Assembly: GCA_022376515.1 (NCBI GenBank)
Contig: WTXI01000170.1
Coordinates: 1-64,000, forward strand
Origin: Lactifluus volemus
Lineage: Eukaryota; Basidiomycota; Agaricomycetes; Russulales; Russulaceae
Direction of reading: 5' to 3'
Length of the DNA stretch: 64,000 nucleotides
The stretch's first letter is position 1. Each line of letters begins with the position of its first letter. This document shows positions 41,271-53,848 of this stretch, one piece after another. Made by a program: the position numbers and the translations under genes. Below the pieces are notes generated by a model. That model was given only the letters and a program-made list of their open reading frames with translations, had not been told where the DNA came from and ran no database searches.

Positions 41271-42753
41271 TGGCAAGAGCTATAACATCACTCGGATTAC
41301 GGCAGTGCAGGTTACTAATCGTTGCTGTTAGATACTTTTTCTGTTGCTTTTCCGAGTCTAGCTCAGAACACATTCACAGTAATACGAAATATTTGGACTT
41401 GTGCATCAGAACGGATCTCTAAGCCAACTTTTCCCCACAACGTCTATAATGTGGCCCCTCCCCGATTGTGCAAAATGGGGACCCACTCTTAAAACCCCTA
41501 TTGTCGTTGACATCATTGCTGACCGCTCGATACCGTTCAAGTCGTAAACGACGATGACTCAGCCCCGCTACTGAAAAAGAGCAGCTAGTAGAAATACGAA
41601 CCACATGAATGCAAAAAGTTTTGCTAGCAACGGTCAAGCAAGGGTGTTACGAAATCTATGGGTGTCGAACACGACATCTACTTGAGTCTGGTGCATCTTT
41701 TTGAGTCGACCGCGTCGCTAAGCCTACGCTGATTACCGCGCAGCTCCTTACACCATCACCTAAAGGTAAATCCTGGTAAGGGTGAATTGTTTCTTTCACT
41801 CCAGGAGGTCCTTGCTAAGGTTTATGTCATAATAACTCTACATGATAGCCCTTATACGCGAGAGCCCGCTGAACCCTTGATTGCGTGCCACTGGTGATTG
41901 CAGTACCCTTCCACGCCATGCCAGTGGATGCGATGGATGACCAACAATGGTGACGATCTCAGCACTTCCCAAATGCGGCCGGCGCAAAAGCCGGCACATC
42001 AAGCATCATCCTTCAGTATACTTGCATACGATGTCCGTATCCGAGGAAGACAAGGAGGAAGAGAAAGTGAGTAGTACCTAAGGCGGTGACAAGGAAAATC
42101 AGGGATATCCGAGTCGTCGTCCATTGGCTCCCATAAAGACAACGTCATATAATGATGGATAAAACTCAGATACGTCGTGGTCAGCTAACCATGAACCTGA
42201 GTCATGATGTACCATGCCATGCTCTCAGCACCTGGAATAGTCGACATTGGCTGACGCAAGAGGAACCTTTGCCTCAGATTAGTAACGCGCAAGTGCCATC
42301 GTAGTGATGGAATTATACTGTAGTATATAGTCCACACTCAGGCGTACAAGGGGCATGAAACCTCAGTTGGTGACTGAGGACTTCGGTATAGATGCAGTAT
42401 TGCCGTACTGAATCCGCGTACAATCGCGTACTAATATGGTCATGTTTCACCAAGTACTCTGGACTTTCGTTTACTCTCACCCATCGCGTTCGGGGGAGCC
42501 CGGGCCCGATCCGTTCCTATAGTCACACTCTCGGCACAGCTAGCTCTCCAGACAACAACACTGAGAGCGACAACAGATTCAGTTAAATAGTTCCCGTCGT
42601 TATCCTTCCGCGGCGTTGTTCGGCATCATTGTCAATAAAGTTTGAAGAGGGTTGCTCACTCCATGGCTGCAACCGCACTGCAACTACATGGCATCACGAC
42701 GAATTCCAATTAACGCTCCATATAACTGAGACCCACTTTTTACAACACTTTCA
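41271..42753. other. No gene assigned
   Basis: The first ~400 bases resemble the 3' flank of F-box C (for example the region around GTGCATCAGAACGGATC and GTGGCCCCTCCC). No 5S follows. The remainder has only short frames and no motif; it may include the 3' UTR of the NLR-like gene. Confidence 0.45.
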
Positions 42754-45700
42754 TTATCCACGCGAGAGACGCTGTACAATCTGGTCATATCCTCTCCGCG
42801 ATGCCAGATTCGATGCAGTCAAACCATTATGCTCCTGGCTATTCGCCATTGCGCAGTGCTTGAGAAGGAGCTCGACAAGTTCGAGATGTCCTCCAGTCGC
42901 CGCACAATGTAACGGAGTCCGGTTGTTCGAGTCCTGGGCATTCACGTTTACACGTTGCTCAAGAAGGAGCTCAGCAACTGTGAGATGACCTTCTCGCGAC
43001 GACCCGTTATGGTCCTGAAGTTTCGTGGTAGCGCTACGGCTGAGAAGGATCTCAGCAACTTCGAGATGTCCTGCTGCTGACGCCAGATGCAATGGGGTCT
43101 GTTTGGTACGGTCCCGGGCATTCGCATCTGCATGCCGCTTGAGGAGAAGTTGAGCGAATTCCACATGTCCTTCGTCAGACGCCCGATGCAATGGCGTCCG
43201 CTTGTTCCTATCCCGGGCATTTACATCTGCGCCACGTTCGAGAAGGAGCTGAGCAACTTTGACATGTCCTTCTTGCGATGCCATCTGCAGTGGTGTCTGG
43301 CCACTGTTGTCTACGGCGTTCACTTTTGCGCCGCGCCCCAGAAGAAGCCGAGCAATTTCGACATGGCCCTTTCGCGATGCCAGATGTAACGAAGTCTTTC
43401 CCTTGTTGTCCAACGTCTTCGTATCAGCGTGGCACTCAAGAAGGAGTTGAACAACGTCGAGACGTCCTTCGAGAGATGCCCAATGCAATAGGGTTTGCTT
43501 GCTCTTGTCCTGAACATTCGCATCCACGCCACGATCGAGAAGGAGCCGAGCAACTTCTAGATGGCCTTCGTGTAATGCCAGATGCAAGGGACTCTGGCCG
43601 TCGCTGTCAAGAATTTTCGTTGTAGCGTGGTGCTCAAGAAGGAGTTGCGCAACTTCGAGACGTCCTTCGCGAGACGCCCAGTGCAACAGGGTTTGCTTGT
43701 TTTTGTCCTGAAAGTTTGCATCCGCGCCGTGTTCGAGAAGGAGCCGAGAAACGTCGAGGTGCCCTTCTTTTAATGCCAGATGTAAGGGAGCCTGGCCGTT
43801 GTTGTCCAGGGTTGTCGTATCAGTGTGGTGCTCAAGAAGGAGTTGGGCAACATCGAAACGTCCTTCGCGAGACGCCCAGTGCAACAGGGTTTGCTTGCTC
43901 TTGCCCTGAACATTTGCATCCGCCCCATGTTCGAGAAGGAGCCGAGCAACGTCGAGGTGCCCTTCTCTTAATGCTAGATGTAAGGGAGCCTGGCCATTGT
44001 TGTCCAGAATTTTCGTTGTGGCGTGGTGCTCAAGAAGAAGTTGGGCAACGTCGAGGCGTCCTTCGTGAGACGCCCAATGCAACAGGGTTTGTTTGCCCTT
44101 ATCCTGGGCATTCGCATCCGCGTCGTGGTCTAGAAGGAGCCTAACGATTTCGAGGTGTCCATCTTGCAATGCCAGACGTAATGGTGTCTGGCCGTTGCTG
44201 TCTACGGGATTCGCATCGGCACCACGCTGAAGAAGGAGCTGGGCAACTTCGAGGCGCCCTTCTTGAGACGCCCAATGCAGTGGGGTCTGTTTGCTCTTGT
44301 CTCGGGAATTTGGATCTGCAAGTTCCTTCAGAAGGAGCTCAGCAACTTCAAGGTGTCCTTCTCGTAATGCCAGACGCAATGGGGTCTGGCCATTGTTGTC
44401 CATGGGATTCTCATCGGCGCCGAGGTTAAGAAGGAGCTGAACAACTTCGGAATGTCCTTCCTGACACGCCCAATGCAACGGAGTCTGCTTGCTCTTGTCC
44501 CGGATATTCAAATCGGCATCACGTTCGATAAGGAGCTGGGCAACTTCGAGATGTCCTCCTCGACATGCCAGAAGCAATGGGGTCTGGCTATTGTTGTCAA
44601 GGGTGTTTACATCAGCTCCGCATTCAAGAAGGAGCCGAGCGACTTGGAGATGTCCTTGGTGAGATGCCCAGTGCATTGGAGTCTGCTTGCTCTTGTCCTG
44701 GGCATTCGCATCTCCACCATGTGCCAGCAAAAACCGTACGATCTCGACATGTCCTATTTCAGACGCTACGATCAGTGGAGTCTCCTTGTGGGACGTTCCA
44801 CGGGCATTGATGCTCTGCCAGGGTAATTTGGCCAAGAACTTTGTTAGGTCAAGGAGGTTATGCATGGCCGCATAATGTAGGGGAGTTCCCCCGGTTTGTA
44901 AAGGACTTTTGGAGTATGGGAGTCGTCCATCTGGGTCGTATAAGGAGATCCACATAGCGAAATGTGGCCCGGTTAAGTTAAGGAGGGGTTTAACGACATC
45001 TTGAATATATTGCGATACGTTATCGAACAAGGCATGGTCCAGCCAATGTCTGGAAGCGTAGGCAGCGAGAGGGAAGTCCCTGAGATCCTCAATGCTGACA
45101 TCGCTACCCAGAGAGAGCAAGACACTCAAACAAGCTCGTGCGATCGTCGTATGCGCGCGTGTCATATCAACGTGGAAAACGGAGTTTCTACCTCTTGCCT
45201 CACCCCGGCGGCTAGATGTCAAGAAATCCTTCACTAAGGGATGGGAAAATTGAACGACCCTCGAACCATCTGCTTTGGTAATGGTGAGTAAACTAGGGCA
45301 TATTGACAACAAAGCATCTTCTGGATCTTCAGGGCGACAACTTTCATCGAAGAAGGGAAGGGGTCTTGCGTCGAAATCAAACGCAAGAAACTCTGCAAGT
45401 TCTTCTACAAGAAGGGGGCGTGAAGACACCAGAACACATTGTAAGAGGAGGTGGGTATTTTCCCTCATGGGGTCGGGGATATCTTGTAGGACGCGCTCAT
45501 ATGTCCAATCCAGCGTTGCAGGAAATTCGTTTAGAGCACTAGAGATTCGTAACGGGTGGCAACCGCGGAGGCCATGCAACTGGCAAGCAACTAATCGGAA
45601 CCTGTATTGTTGATATGAGCGATCATCGCCACACATCTCCAGCACTGAAGCCTTACATTCCGTCAGCTCTTTGAGAAAGCGACTCGATGACTTGATCCTT

Positions 45701-47477
45701 GTCCTTTACTCGCCATCTTCGCATACCCGGATCCGAGTTAACGAAGGATCTGACGTAGTCGATGATGTCCTGCATTAGTCCCGCTTCGTCGTGAAGGGAA
45801 ATCGAGTGAGATGTTAATGGATGAAGGGTGGCTGTGATGTCGATTTCGGGACGGCTAGTGATACAGATATGGAGATTTGAAAGGGATAAACCACATAGTT
45901 CATCCACAAACACTAGGACTTCCTGACGCGAGTAAAGCGTGTCAGAGAATTTCGGACATTCATCGATCCCTTCGATAATAATATAGATCGGTAACGTTTC
46001 CGGGCACGTCAGCATGTCCTTTAGACACTGCGAAAGTGCAGCGTCACTGGGATACTGGGAACCATGGCGGTGTTCTGCATAGAAGTCGGAAAAAACCTTG
46101 CGGTAGGAATCGGACTGATGACACAGTTGGAAGAGAAGGGAAGAGAGTAAACTGCGGAGGTCCTTTCTTTTGTTATCCCGGGAGTCAAAATAAAAGAAAG
46201 CGAGTGAAACTAATCCAGCTTTATGCATGCAACTGATGTCCTCAATGATCGCGGAACTTGACGATAAATGAGCTTCCAAAAAGGAAAAAAAAATATGGTC
46301 AACATAACATACGATAAGATGCTCTTCCCCGATCCCGCTATGAAGATAAGATCATCAATTTCTCACATTCGGCAGGAGGATGAAGGCGAGAGACAAACGT
46401 TTTCCCTGAATCCATAATAAGGAACCGGACGTTTTCCATTGCACGAAAACGTTGCTTTGGATGAACCATGCCGTGGTTCCGTTACAGCGAGTTTTGGAGA
46501 GAGTGCACTGAGTTTCCCACGGATCAGCCGGAGTCAACCAGTTTTCGACGTCTTGCTGCAACTGGTCACCTATGGAACAGCTTCCCAGGTCAAACGTCAA
46601 GTGACAGCACTACGAAAATCACTGACGTTTTGATTTTCTCATGTCCATCGCGATTTGTTGCCCGATTACTAGCATTTGATCAGATGATCTAGCGCCACCA
46701 TCTCACTCAAACTCACCTAGAGTCTCCAGGATATGATCATTAGACGCTTTGCAATCTAATGCGAAGAACGTCAGGGGGTGGGAGTGCAAGCGACAGAGCT
46801 AATATCAAGGGATTTGCTTACCATCCATAAGAAGCTTTACATTTTCGACGATGCCGTAGACGATTTGAAGGGTCTGCACTGCGGTCCATCGTGCTTCGTT
46901 CTGGGTAACTCTATCCAGCCTCTGCAGTACCGCCTCGATCTCATTCTTGCCTAGAAAGTTATGTCCGATTTTCTCTGCCTCGCGTTTTAGTCAAGTGATG
47001 TATCAGAGTGAGAGAGAGGGAGGGACTCACGGAGCGGTCCCTGCCTCATTTGTTTGGCTGCCAGAGCGAGAGTGAAGAGCACCTCGACCATTATGTTCAC
47101 CACTATCTCTGTCATGGCTGTTGTAAGGGGTATTTGTGTATAGACATCAAGGCGGCGGAGGAAGATTGTGAGGGACTCGAACAGGTTGCCGAGCCCATCG
47201 AAACTCGCACTGGCAGCCTGACAGACTTTGGATGTCAGTAAAAGATGGATTTCGTACGATGAAGTGATATCACGACCTTGCCCTCGCTTCCTCGAAATTC
47301 ACGGAAGCCCCGCGCTTGACCTTGAAGAAGGGCTATGAGGGAGTCAAATGAGTCACATGTCTGAAGTTGGACGGCGAGTGGATGTTCGGCATGGTTTGTT
47401 CCCGTCCGGTCTCCGTATTCCTTGCAGGCAGCTTGAAAAAGGGTTTGAAAACTAGAAAACTCAGAAGGTGTGCTCAT
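42754..47477 (-). CDS. NLR-like STAND protein: Goodbye-NACHT-ankyrin
   Basis: Likely cytosolic signal-transducing NTPase, the fungal counterpart of NOD-like receptors. The start at 47477 (MSTPSEFSSFQTLFQAACK) opens a Goodbye-type N-terminal domain (YGDRTGTNHAEHPLAVQL, LQGQARGFREFRGSEGK). Exons with SASFDGLGNLFESLTIFLRR, KIGHNFLGKNEIEAVLQRLD and VQTLQIVYGIVENVKLLMD follow. NACHT: Walker A GKPGSGKS (assembled across an intron near 46405), FFYFDSRDNKRKDLRSLLS, Walker B-like IYIIIEGIDECP, ICITSRPEIDI. After ADGM, a winged-helix-like region (WTYERVLQDIPD, VVQFSHPLVKDFL) leads to about 22 ankyrin repeats up to the stop. At least six introns; those I joined keep the frame, but the boundary after exon 1 is not certain. 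One ankyrin repeat (near 42985-43035) lacks about 9 residues. The family is implicated in heterokaryon incompatibility and non-self recognition. Confidence 0.9.
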
Positions 47478-49586
47478 ATCAAGTGGTCGACGGAAACCCG
47501 TGTTCAAGGCGCGGCCGCAAACGACTTGCCAAGACACGTGGCTGCCAGTGGGCGCCCCGAGGACAGAGCGCCGACTCGGAACCAATATCCCGCCCCTTAC
47601 TCTTTTACACGAACGGTCTCAAAACCCTGACCTGAGCACGATGGCACTCCCTTGATCCCCGGCCTCGTAGTGGTAGTTTGGAACTGGTCATGTATTGGAC
47701 AAAGGTACTGTATATTCCACCTCTTTAAACCCGCCGGATAATGGTCACTGGCAGGGGTAATGTTTTCGTGTCTAGAGTTCCTCGACAAACATTGGCGTAG
47801 CGTAACCAGATGTTACCCTACGTTATGTTTGTAGAGGAACTTTCATTTTGAACCACCACTTTTAGGGACAATACGGTCTTTTCCTTATCCGATTTTCGCA
47901 ACACGTCTCTCCGTCGCATTTCTCAACGCTTCGACCCGGAGTGGCCGCACCCTCTCAGAATTTCGCTTTGCGTATTGGGACTCTGGAATGTTGCCAGATC
48001 TAGCAGATCGATTGCGAGATTTCGGAAGAGTTAACTAGTCTGGTGAGTCACCTCATGACACATTTTTGCTCTAATTGGTCGCGCGGGGAGATCATATGGG
48101 ACGCCAATTGTGCCCGTAATTCGCGGTTGCTTAGCCCCAATGACGTAGCGATCTTTGCCTACCACTTTTATCCTGTGATGTATCGCAGGCAACTTTGTAT
48201 GCCCAAGGGTCGTCTTTTCTGTTCCAGCTATGATGGTTCCCAAGGCCAGCCCAACATTCTAAAAGCATATGTAGTGCGTAGGAATTTGTTGTTAACGGGA
48301 TCCTGTAATCATCTCCGTGGGCTACATCGATCTTGTAGTCGTCTGCATTCGTCACGAGCAGCGAATCTCTATCATCTTCCTAACCACGCGGTTGGGTGTT
48401 CCACGTGGCACATACCGAAACTCCGAGCTCGCATGCATGTCAAGGAAGGGCAACAAAATCAGATTTTGGCCGACGGCGAGGATACGGAAAAGAATGGACC
48501 CAGAAGCACCTCCGACGGAGTCCTCAGTCACAACGGGCAGCTGTACACCATCCGCCTCTCTCTTTCTCTGCATTTTGCCGACGTCAGGTTTTCGGGGAAG
48601 CAATATGACGACATTTTAATTTTATTTAAAGTTAGGCGACTTGCCCCTCCCCTAGGCTACGTAGACAGACCATTGAAATTGATCGATGGGGCACCCTCAT
48701 CAAAAACAAGTTGACCACCAAACGAGAGATGGCGGATGAATAACTCGGAGGGAATAAAACCCTGAAGCGCTCTCAGTTGAAGGAGGCTCCTTGATCCGAG
48801 TTTGCAAACTCGGCAGTTGGCGTCCTATTACTACGTGCTTTGAGCGAATCGAGCGAATAGTGTTATTATAACTCGTTGCACTTGGCAACCGCTTGAGCTT
48901 TGGGCCTTGGCTTGTGGTCGCTTTGACCACGTATATGGGGTGTTTAGTTGTCCGGGCGCTCCGACTATTGGGTCAGTGATGTGATGACTCGGAAGACAAT
49001 ACAGTATACGGTATACGGTATACATGCAGATCCCCGGTCCCCACTGTAATAACATTTCCATTGAATAACGAGGTAGGTGAGGGACAAAGTTTGCGCAGTA
49101 CATATCCATCAAGTGCTTTTTTTTGGACGACTACAGCTGTAGCAGATCGTGGAAGGTGGAAAGTGAGGGGAAAAAGCAGTCACATGATAGGTGCCGTTTC
49201 CATGAGGCCAAGGAGATAAGCAAATTAATTGTGATTGCGTGGCAACAACGAGCAGTGTAAAGAGATATAAAAGACGTTCCTCCCCGATGATGTAGGTATG
49301 ATGTATATTATACAAATGTGTTTTCAAAAAGCTCTAAGTGTTCGGTACGAGATGCATTTCTAGATCGTCAACGAATCAACCAGGATCTAAGGGGCACAAC
49401 CCTTTTTTCCTTCAGTCTAGATCAAGACCAGCTAGGCAAGCGGAGAATGAGAGAAGCACCTGACTGTCACACACGCACACACCCCAAAATTAGCAAACGA
49501 GAAAAAAACACATGGATCAAAAAAAAAGAGGGGCTCACCATCAAAATTCGCATTTCCACAGACACAAATAGACAAAACAAAATTTT
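47478..49586. other. No gene assigned; includes NLR promoter
   Basis: The NLR promoter must lie in the first few hundred bases. Around 48043-48714 the plus strand has an open frame of 223 codons, and the minus strand has overlapping frames of 70-100 codons; none carries a motif I know, and possible GT/AG sites do not settle the strand. A GTATACG-type tandem repeat lies near 49005-49022. Confidence 0.4.
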
Positions 49587-50231
49587 CTAGATGGGCGCCA
49601 CCAGTGGGCCCTTCCGCTCAAATTTGAGCACAAAGTCGCATTGACCGCCCGTTTCGGGGCTCTGAGGGAACCTGCAGCACTTTTCGACCGACTTCCATTC
49701 TTCGGCTATGAACCGCAACGCGGCCGCTCCATCCTCGACCGCGCCTGATTCGACGAGCCAACAGCCGACGACGAGACCGGTGCGACCGATACCTCCACGA
49801 CAGTGCACGGCGCTGATACGTCCGCGACGTTCATTGTCTCGTAACACATTGAGAATCTGGCGAACGTAACCGACCGAACGTGGGAGGCTACGGTCTGGTA
49901 TCGGGAAGGAATGATATTCAATCTCGGAGACGTCGATTCCGCCTACGCGCGATATGTGGTCGGCGAGGTGAGGAGCGTAAGGGGATAGTTCACCCGTCTC
50001 GGTCAGGTCGATGAACGTCCGTACGCCCGCACGAAGGAGGAGGTCGATCTTTTGCGAACGGTTCATACGCGTTGGCGTCCAGGGGTATTCGCATGCTACT
50101 AGGAGTGGAGTGGCCCAGTACGAGTTTGGGAAGGGTCGAGGAATGAGGAGGTGTGTGCCCGGAGGGTTCGAAAAGGACAAGGAGGAGGAAGGGGGGATGT
50201 GAGAATAGGAGGACTCGTTTGAGCGAGACAT
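49587..50231 (-). CDS. Dual-specificity / tyrosine protein phosphatase
   Basis: Single-exon gene of 214 residues, ATG at 50231. The catalytic P-loop HCRGGIGRTG matches HCxxGxxR(S/T)G, with Cys144 as nucleophile and Arg150 binding phosphate. Asp113 in IPD, about 30 residues upstream, is the likely general acid (WPD-loop equivalent). A conserved FIDLTETGELSPY segment before it is typical of fungal and bacterial DSP-like phosphatases. The N-terminal ~25 residues are serine-rich and probably disordered. No membrane segment or targeting signal is evident, so a soluble cytoplasmic or nuclear enzyme is inferred. Complete and without frame damage. The substrate (phosphoprotein or another phosphate ester) cannot be told. 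Confidence 0.9.
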   Translation of the reverse strand: MSRSNESSYSHIPPSSSLSFSNPPGTHLLIPRPFPNSYWATPLLVACEYPWTPTRMNRSQKIDLLLRAGVRTFIDLTETGELSPYAPHLADHISRVGGIDVSEIEYHSFPIPDRSLPRSVGYVRQILNVLRDNERRGRISAVHCRGGIGRTGLVVGCWLVESGAVEDGAAALRFIAEEWKSVEKCCRFPQSPETGGQCDFVLKFERKGPLVAPI

Positions 50232-51954
50232 TGATTATGGGCCGTTGCAGGTAGGGTTTCTAGCCGAGTGAGATTGGGGGTTGGAGAACGGGATTAACAA
50301 GTTGGGTTTATGTACCTTCGCGGGGTGAAGGGAAAATAAATTGAAGGTGGTGAGGGGCAGAGACTAAAAAGCGAGGTGGCAGTACCGACTATTAAGCTCA
50401 GGTGGCGAGCGCCTAGCAACCACCGATATGCCCACCCGATTTGAATTAGCACTGCCAGACCTGGCTTATATGGCCTTGTGACCGCACACAATGATGCACA
50501 TACTCGCGACAAGAGCAAGGCATCCCCATATCTGCTGTACAGCCTGAGGGGCAGTACAACCCTCATAACTGATTTACTGACCATCCTCCCTCAGCTCCCG
50601 ATACGTTCAACTGGGGAAATGACTCGTATTGACTTTAGCGTTTCTTATGAGAGTTGGTTCGAAAATCGGGGCTTCCGGAAACAATGCTGTTTGGAAAAAG
50701 TTAAAGTTCTCGGGGGGATTCCAAATCCAACCTGCAAATCGAAAACGCCGACTGGGCATTAAACAACATAATGGAACGCAGACTCAAGTTCCGCCGACTA
50801 GTAAGTGAGCTTTTGCGTACACATTATTGATATTACAGCAACCCACACGCGGCTAGAATTACCGAACGCTTTTTGATGTAGCCCAGGGGTTTATCACTCG
50901 GTCATGTGAAAAAAAATGGGGAAGTTACGATGATGACGGCAAGCTGCGGTCCGTGGGGATTGTGCCAGCGTGGCAGCACATACTTGGCGCGGATTTGTTC
51001 GGGTGGCGACGGAGGGGGGGAAGTTAATATGTGGTGGGGCTACGGTGGCTTGCATGGCTATATACTGTGCTGCCAAGAATCACACTAACTTGGTACAGTA
51101 GTACATTCATACTGTACAGTTCATAAGAATGTGGCTGGTTGCTGAAAGAGGGTTAGCCAAGATCTCGTACAGTACTGTATGGCATCATTACAGTATCACT
51201 CGAGAAAATGTGAAATAAACACGCGTGGATCAAAGGTTGGAAGGAACGTGGACATCCCAGAGGGAGTAGGCGTGGTCCGAGTCCCCCAACCCCGTTGGGG
51301 CGTGTGAAATCTCCGTTTAGGCGTTTCTTCGGACGAATGTCGACGACGTCCTTCTCCATCAGATGGCTGTGTGGGGCCCTATGCCACATCGTCCTTGTGT
51401 TTAGCCGAGTTCCTAGAAGGAGACAAACATAAAGATGGAAAAAACGGGGGCGTACTTCTTCCCCTTGTGGGTTTCAAGTTTCTCCGCAAAAGTAAAAACG
51501 ACAAATTTGTCGTACAGGAAAAGGAGAAGAGGGTTTTTCTTTGTCGGCCGAAGCACCCTCGTGACCCCACCACTGGAAGCGAAAGTGATTTTCAAAATAA
51601 CGGTGATTTAATCAGATTGTCGTCTCCGCCCCCCTCGTGTTATCGATCGCGTTGATTAACCGTCAAGGGGATAGAAGCAAGAGGAAATGTTGCCTGAACC
51701 ATGATAGTGCAGCTTGGTTGTGGTGTTGAGTTTTTGCGGTTACAGCTCTGAGGTCAAATGAACACTGCCCCGGCCCGAAGTAGTCAGACGACCTGAGCTC
51801 ATCCACAATACGAACACAGTAAACTCCTAAGCAGTACCAGAGATATTATGGTACCATAACGGTTTCCCGATGAACGGTACTGATCATTACACAGGGTATA
51901 GTACATATTTGTCAAGTTCGACAGCAGTCCAAACAAAAAACCAATGAAAAATTA
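50232..51954. other. No gene assigned
   Basis: Contains only short overlapping frames. The stretch 51080-51200 has several CAGTACTGTA/TACAGT-type palindromic pieces. No protein or RNA motif recognised. Confidence 0.4.
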
Positions 51955-53195
51955 CTACTTCTGTCCCAGAACACCGAAGAATACGTCGGCGTGAATCCTA
52001 AGCTCGTCGTCGTCCCTATCACACCGCATGGTGAAGGGACCCATGGATACATCTGGCGCATCCCATCGTTCGATGTCCTCAGGGGACAAGTCAAGGTACG
52101 GGTACCTGTCCAAAAGTATGAGGAGAAGAGTGCGAGAGACACCTGGGGGAGGACGGACCTATGGTCATCTAGGAATCCGCGGTGTGGGGCGTTACACATT
52201 ATGTCCGTGAACGATCTACTCGATGTCCGATAGTCGTCTAGCAAGGTCTGGTAATGTGACAACACGGTGCGCATGTTAGCCAGGCTTCGCGGCAGTCTGC
52301 GTTGCGTGGGAATTACGTGCACGGATCATTTGTCAGAACTGTAGTTCACGTGTGGGGGGGAGGTTTACGCACAGATCACCGAGCAACCGATTGACGTCGA
52401 GCAGCGTACAACCGTCAGGATTGCGTACGCTAGCTATGGCGCACTCGGAATCAGGGTGCAAAATAGTGATCGCATGCACCGGGGGGGACGTCACGAAAGC
52501 GCATGCGGCACTCGCGTGCCTACAGAGAGGCGCATATAGCTTCCGCAGGCAGTCCGGGTGTGTAGGAAGGAGCGTATGCAGCGCGTTTGTAGGGTCGAAC
52601 TCGGCGCCAGCCGAAAAGTGTAGATAATAAAAAAGTGGGTGAAAGGCGAGCGATACCGGCTTCCGCGGCACGTCATCTGGATGAATGTTCCCACGTGAGC
52701 GAAAATGAGTCGCGTGACATTTAGCTATGGGAAAAAGGATTGACGCTGGGAGGGAAAACCCTAGGTAGGGCCAGCGAGGGGGAAACGAACAACGGACGTA
52801 AAAATAAAATACATACCGGGCCAGCAGCTGGCGTTCCTGCAACTGCGGATCTCGCAAGTGCGCTTATGTGAGGTCACGAGGTGCGCAATCTGCTTCCAGG
52901 TGAGGACCTCCGAGGGAGGCGGGTTATGAGGAGCAGAGCCCGGAAGTGCTTGTGGATACTCGCGTCGCATGGGTCTACCGCAGCCAGCCAAGAGACAGGC
53001 GCGCTTCCAAAACGAAATTTCGCATTCGCCGTTGGAGAAGGTGTAGAGGTCACGCAGGCCGCGGCAGGTCTGGGAAAAGGAGAGGTGGGCGAGAAGGCCG
53101 AGAGCCGGATCGGTGGTCGTGAAGGGAGCGATCGATATGACATCGCGGATGGTGAGCAGGACGTCAATCGGAAGAGAGAGTAGGGTGGTAGACAT
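51955..53195 (-). CDS. Small F-box-like protein, multi-exon
   Basis: Starts at ATG 53195: MSTTLLSLPIDVLLTIRDVI, then LSFSQTCRGLRDLY, an F-box-like N-terminus, and CEISFWKRACLLAGCGRP. Introns reconstructed by frame: GTATGT donor near 52820 to a CATAG acceptor near 52727 (CWP-AKCHATHFRSRGN); GTGCGT near 52371 to CGCAG near 52297 (LLGDL-LPRSLANMRTV); GTCCGT near 52156 to ACAG near 52104 (LDDHR-YPYLDLSPEDIERW). The end is LRIHADVFFGVLGQK and TAG at 51955-51957, for about 310 residues. It differs from the clustered F-box family (no VHVCRRWR, no leucine-rich region) and looks like a conserved single-copy gene. Probable SCF adaptor; target unknown. Confidence 0.75.
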
Positions 53196-53848
53196 ATTGT
53201 ATGTCAGTCAGCGACGAAAAGTCAAAGATGATGATGATGGTAAAACAGCGGGAACGAAAGATGAGTTATAAGCGGAACGACGTAGGGCCATATTATATGA
53301 TGTGGGGAAAGGATGAGCGGCGGTATGAGGGAAGGACACTTGAAGGGAACCAACCTGTCAGGGGAACAGATCAGATCTTGAGACCAAATCTGACAGGAGC
53401 TGACCTCGAGGCGCGCGTGGGTCAATATGACACGGGCATGAACTGTACCGCAAACGGGTTCGTTGCTACTGCACCCTCCACGCCGTTGCTTGTCTGCATG
53501 GTGTAGTGTTGCAACCCCGCGTGCGGCATTTAGGGCTCCAAGACGAAAATTCGGATAAATAGGGGTATTTTCTTTGTCTTTTTTTTTTTCGTAATAGGCG
53601 GTTTGAGGATTGAAAAAGGGTGATGAGAACTTAATGCCGTTTCGACTACCGAGTAGCGATCCCCCGAAAGTTTGGGGGTCTTGTGACCCCACCATCAATA
53701 CTGGCTCGTTTCTCGGTTCGCTCCTGCCTTTTTAAGCATTCCGTTCTCCGTCCGAACGACGGCCGGCGTCAGGGGCGGCCCGGGCGGCTAAATCACGCTG
53801 AACCCCAAACCCAAACAACTTCTGTACTGTGTAGGACCACCGGCGACT
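53196..53848. other. Intergenic, divergent promoter space
   Basis: Lies between the reverse-strand F-box gene and the forward ribosomal-protein gene and probably holds both promoters. No coding or repeat feature is recognised apart from a poly-T run near 53578-53590. Confidence 0.45.

Noticed and set aside
13200..44800. CRISPR-like arrays from the regularly spaced repeats (ankyrin DNA, SPPQ linker, glycine tract)
   Set aside because: Repeats are coding, contiguous and without unique spacers, in a eukaryotic genome.
42754..44875. Many plus-strand frames opposite the ankyrin repeats
   Set aside because: They are antisense shadows of the repeats: the repeated DNA keeps the complementary frames open too. 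They carry no independent motif.
48043..48714. 223-codon plus-strand open frame
   Set aside because: Starts at a non-ATG codon, has no recognisable motif, and competing frames exist on the other strand. Plausible splice sites do not settle a model, so it is left as unassigned sequence.
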